Part shown: one piece after another, positions 61,801 through 64,000 of the stretch | How positions within the stretch are numbered: the stretch's first letter is position 1 | Layout: each line of letters begins with the position of its first letter | Assembly: GCA_015183035.1 (NCBI GenBank) | Contig: JACZZP010000005.1 | Coordinates: 1,798,001 to 1,862,000 of the forward strand | Direction: 5' to 3' | Length of the DNA: 64,000 nucleotides | From: Meloidogyne chitwoodi | Lineage: Eukaryota > Nematoda > Chromadorea > Rhabditida > Meloidogynidae | The notes under the pieces: generated by a model | The model's database searches: none | Told to the model about the DNA's origin: nothing | The model's input: the letters and a program-made list of their open reading frames with translations, nothing else | Position numbers and translations under genes: made by a program

Positions 61801-62554
61801 ATTAATTCTTAATTTAATAAAATAGATTATATGTAGGTATTTATGTATGTACTAAAAAGAAAAAGAAAGTTACAAGCAGATCTCCCGAACAAATATTACG
61901 GTATCCTTTTAACGAGAGTTTGAAGAATAACAAATAAATTTCCCTTACCTTTACAAATTCTCTGTATAATTCTATTAAATTTTTTTCTTCTATAAAATAT
62001 TCTAAATTTTCTTTTAAAATTAAATTTTTATTTATTTCAATCATTTCCCCTTTTTGATTTTTTAAAATTTTCTTCTTATTTATTATTTTTTCAATATTAT
62101 GTTTTTTTGATTTTTGTTTTGATTCTGGTAATTTAATTTCGCTAATTTCTGACTTTTTAGATTCTTCTGATTCATTAAAATTTTCTAAATTTATTTTTTT
62201 AAAACTTTCTTCATTTTTATCAGAATTATTATTTTCTTCTTTTTCTTTTTTATTTTCATCTAAATTATTTTCATTTATTTTTTCTAAATTAATTTCTTTT
62301 TTATTTTTTGATTCTTTCTTTTTATTATTATATTTATTATTATTATTTTTTGTTTTTTTAATAATAACATCATTTGTTGTATTCAATATTTTATTATGTA
62401 TAATATTATTTTCCCATTCTTCTCTATCTTTATCGGTAAAAATACGAGAATTTAATTTCTCGTTTTTTATTAATTCAATAATTTCATTGATAGATTCATA
62501 AGGAATAAATTCAATTAGATCATTAGCTATTTGATCTTCTCCAACTATTTCCAT
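58888..62554 (-). CDS. Poly(A)-polymerase-like nucleotidyltransferase with long N-terminal extension
   Basis: From MEIVGEDQIANDLIEF (62554) a Lys/Glu/Asn-rich exon and a helical part (LNYSITIKALNKEENNWEDL) run for roughly 400 residues. Then comes a poly(A)-polymerase core: LLIGGSYMFGINIIGSDIDL with GS and DxD, ELNYSNIDFDIALVLLP with the third catalytic Asp, NKFGFLNGTMLTFIIAKVY, GWTPTNEKMSRSELFNRL, and LVIPIISSSFPEQSVAFNIN matching the PAP central domain. An RNA-binding-like end follows and stops at NREGLNNWSIN. All three catalytic aspartates are present, so activity is plausible. The N-terminal half is not typical of PAP, whose catalytic domain normally starts near the N-terminus. Exons at 62915-63631 may be its true start. 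Confidence 0.8.
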
Positions 62555-62914
62555 TTCTAAATTAAAATAAATTAAATAAATTGTTAAATAAATTAGACTA
62601 ACGTCTATTAATTTATTTTATAAAAATAATAGCTATTTTAGACAATTTGGAATAAATTATTAATAAATTTAAATATCCATATTCACTAAAAAAAGTATTT
62701 TTTTCACTGCAGAGAATGAAGAGGTCACATTTAGCGGAAAGACGGTTTCCTATAAAACTCGACCGTCGTTCAGCTTGAGTGACATACTTTATTTAATTAA
62801 TATTTTTAATTAATAATTCATAAATACTAATCTAATCTTTTAGGACATTTAAAATGTAAAAGTTTTGAAATTTTAATAAAAAAAGATTAAATTTAAAATA
62901 AATTATATAAGTAC

Positions 62915-63631
62915 TTTTAAAAAGTTTTCTACGAAAATCTGTATATGCTGTTTTGTTCATTAATTCTCTTATTTTTATCAAATGTTGAATTTTTAATAAT
63001 TTTTTAAATCCTTCAATATCTGGTTCATCTATCCTGTTCGTCAATTTTCCATCATCTATTAAACTAATCCATTCATTATTAAATTTTTGGTCATCATTTA
63101 TTTCTTGATTTACTAGTTTCTAAATATAATTAATTTATTCATTTTTTAATTAAATATTTTTATGTTTTAGAGAATTAAAAGGTAATTTTCCTAAAAAGAA
63201 TTTCATAAATTAAATCATTAAAATAATATTTATTAATTTATATTCAAAAAAAACCTGTAATCCTGAATCTTTACTTTCTGCCATTTTAATACCTATCAAA
63301 TATTTTAGAGCTTCAAACCATCCAAAATAAATTTTTTTATTTTGATATAAATTATATAAATTTTCTATAATAAAAATTGAGTCATATTTTCGTTGAATTT
63401 TAAATTTAGACTTTTCCCATAATAATTTTATTAAATTTTTAAATCTACAACATCCCCAATTATTAACTATTTTTGAACGTTTTTCACAACAATTTGAATA
63501 AATTATATTTTCCATCCATGTATACCAAACAAATAAATGTGCGGATAAAATATTTGCATTCTTTTTTATGCCATATTTTGTTCCCAATGAATTTAAGTAA
63601 TGTTTTCCCAATTGTTCTTTACTTCGAAAAA
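62915..63631 (-). CDS. Upstream exons, unrecognised, probably N-terminal to the PAP-like gene
   Basis: Two exons, 63255-63631 and 62915-63119, join in phase 0 (DSGLQ|KLVNQEINDDQ). Their sequence is helical and not recognised: LNSLGTKYGIKKNANILSAH, LFVWYTWMENIIYSNCCEKR, GFKKLLKIQHLIKIRELMNK. The last exon ends RRKLFK plus one base at a GT donor. The next AG, just before MEIVG, supplies AA-ATG, so the reading continues KLFKKMEIVGED without a stop. One long protein with the PAP-like core is therefore possible. The 5' end is not visible: an AG acceptor lies at 63632, so at least one more exon should be further right or off the window. Confidence 0.5.
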
Positions 63632-64000
63632 CTAAAATTAAAAATATTTAATTATATTTATAATTTTTTAATTAGAAATAGATAAAAGTACAGAATATAA
63701 TATTTAACCGAGAACAGAACATGAAATTTTCGGACCTTTTTTGCCAGTTTTGTTGGAAACTTATTAAAGGGAATGGCATTGAGAGGCACAGCTTTTCTAT
63801 ACTTATATTGATTTTTTAATATCTTATTTTTTATGATTAATTTGTTTCAAAAATTGCTTAATTATGTATAAAACGAAAAAAGAATTAATAATTTTTGTTA
63901 AGTTTGAAAAAGTTACAACAAAAAATAAAGTGTTCGCCCAATTTTCTACAGATTAGCTCAAGAAAGAGGCTGACCGATACTTTTAAAAATGATCAAAATT
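63632..64000. other. Right edge, no exon recognised
   Basis: Composition is less AT-rich in patches (63705-63800). No frame could be joined to the acceptor at 63632 with confidence. Confidence 0.4.

Noticed and set aside
1..64000. CRISPR array or bacterial-type operons
   Set aside because: No direct-repeat/spacer pattern and no ribosome binding sites. Genes are intron-rich and eukaryotic throughout.

Overview
The window looks like nuclear DNA of a nematode, most probably a plant-parasitic root-knot nematode (Meloidogyne-like). Genes are split into many exons separated by short GT-AG introns of roughly 35-100 bp. Intergenic and intronic DNA is extremely AT-rich. The gene set includes nematode-typical families: Sre and Srg chemoreceptors, a C6-domain lectin, an ShK-type protein, a secreted tyrosinase, SPRY proteins and a YGGW-type peptide. 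The species assignment is inference, since no marker gene is present. Coordinates given for multi-exon genes span from first to last coding base, introns included.

Layout. 1-8 kb: an unrecognised minus-strand gene at the left edge, a tandem pair of secreted Kunitz inhibitors, and two small secreted proteins. 8-13.3 kb: two head-to-head SPRY paralogues; the left one carries two MITEs in its introns and shares a third with its paralogue's upstream region. 13.9-18 kb: a secreted mucin-like C-type lectin with a C6 domain. 18.2-18.7 kb: a GC-rich nest of inverted repeats. 18.8-25.1 kb: a probable four-gene operon of housekeeping genes (Sm-F, a SAS-4/CPAP-like centriole protein, a CCDC59/FYV7-like ribosome biogenesis factor, ALG10). 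25.6-31.5 kb: a Gly/Met-rich secreted protein, a helical/acidic protein, a MITE and an Sre receptor. 31.6-33.4 kb: two opposed copies of a hAT-type non-autonomous element with an internal tRNA-like module. 34.9-37.7 kb: tyrosinase. 38.6-41.5 kb: small minus-strand genes, including a His/Gly/Trp-rich amidated peptide. 42.4-48.4 kb: a large secreted protein with two EndoG-like regions. 48.9-50.3 kb: an Srg receptor. 50.7-51.6 kb: repeats. 51.7-53.8 kb: SUGCT. 54.3-56 kb: an ShK-type protein and a Gly/Lys repeat peptide. 57-58.7 kb: an Sre receptor. 58.9-63.6 kb: a poly(A)-polymerase-like protein with a long N-terminal extension.

Functional picture. The conserved core (Sm-F, SAS-4-like, CCDC59-like, ALG10, SUGCT) is ordinary cell biology. 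Around it sits an accessory, largely secreted set (Kunitz pair, lectin, tyrosinase, Cys-rich, ShK, peptides, nuclease) and three chemoreceptors. The most unusual DNA-level signal is the set of non-autonomous transposons with intact 8-bp target duplications, above all the hAT-type elements that carry internal RNA polymerase III A and B boxes.
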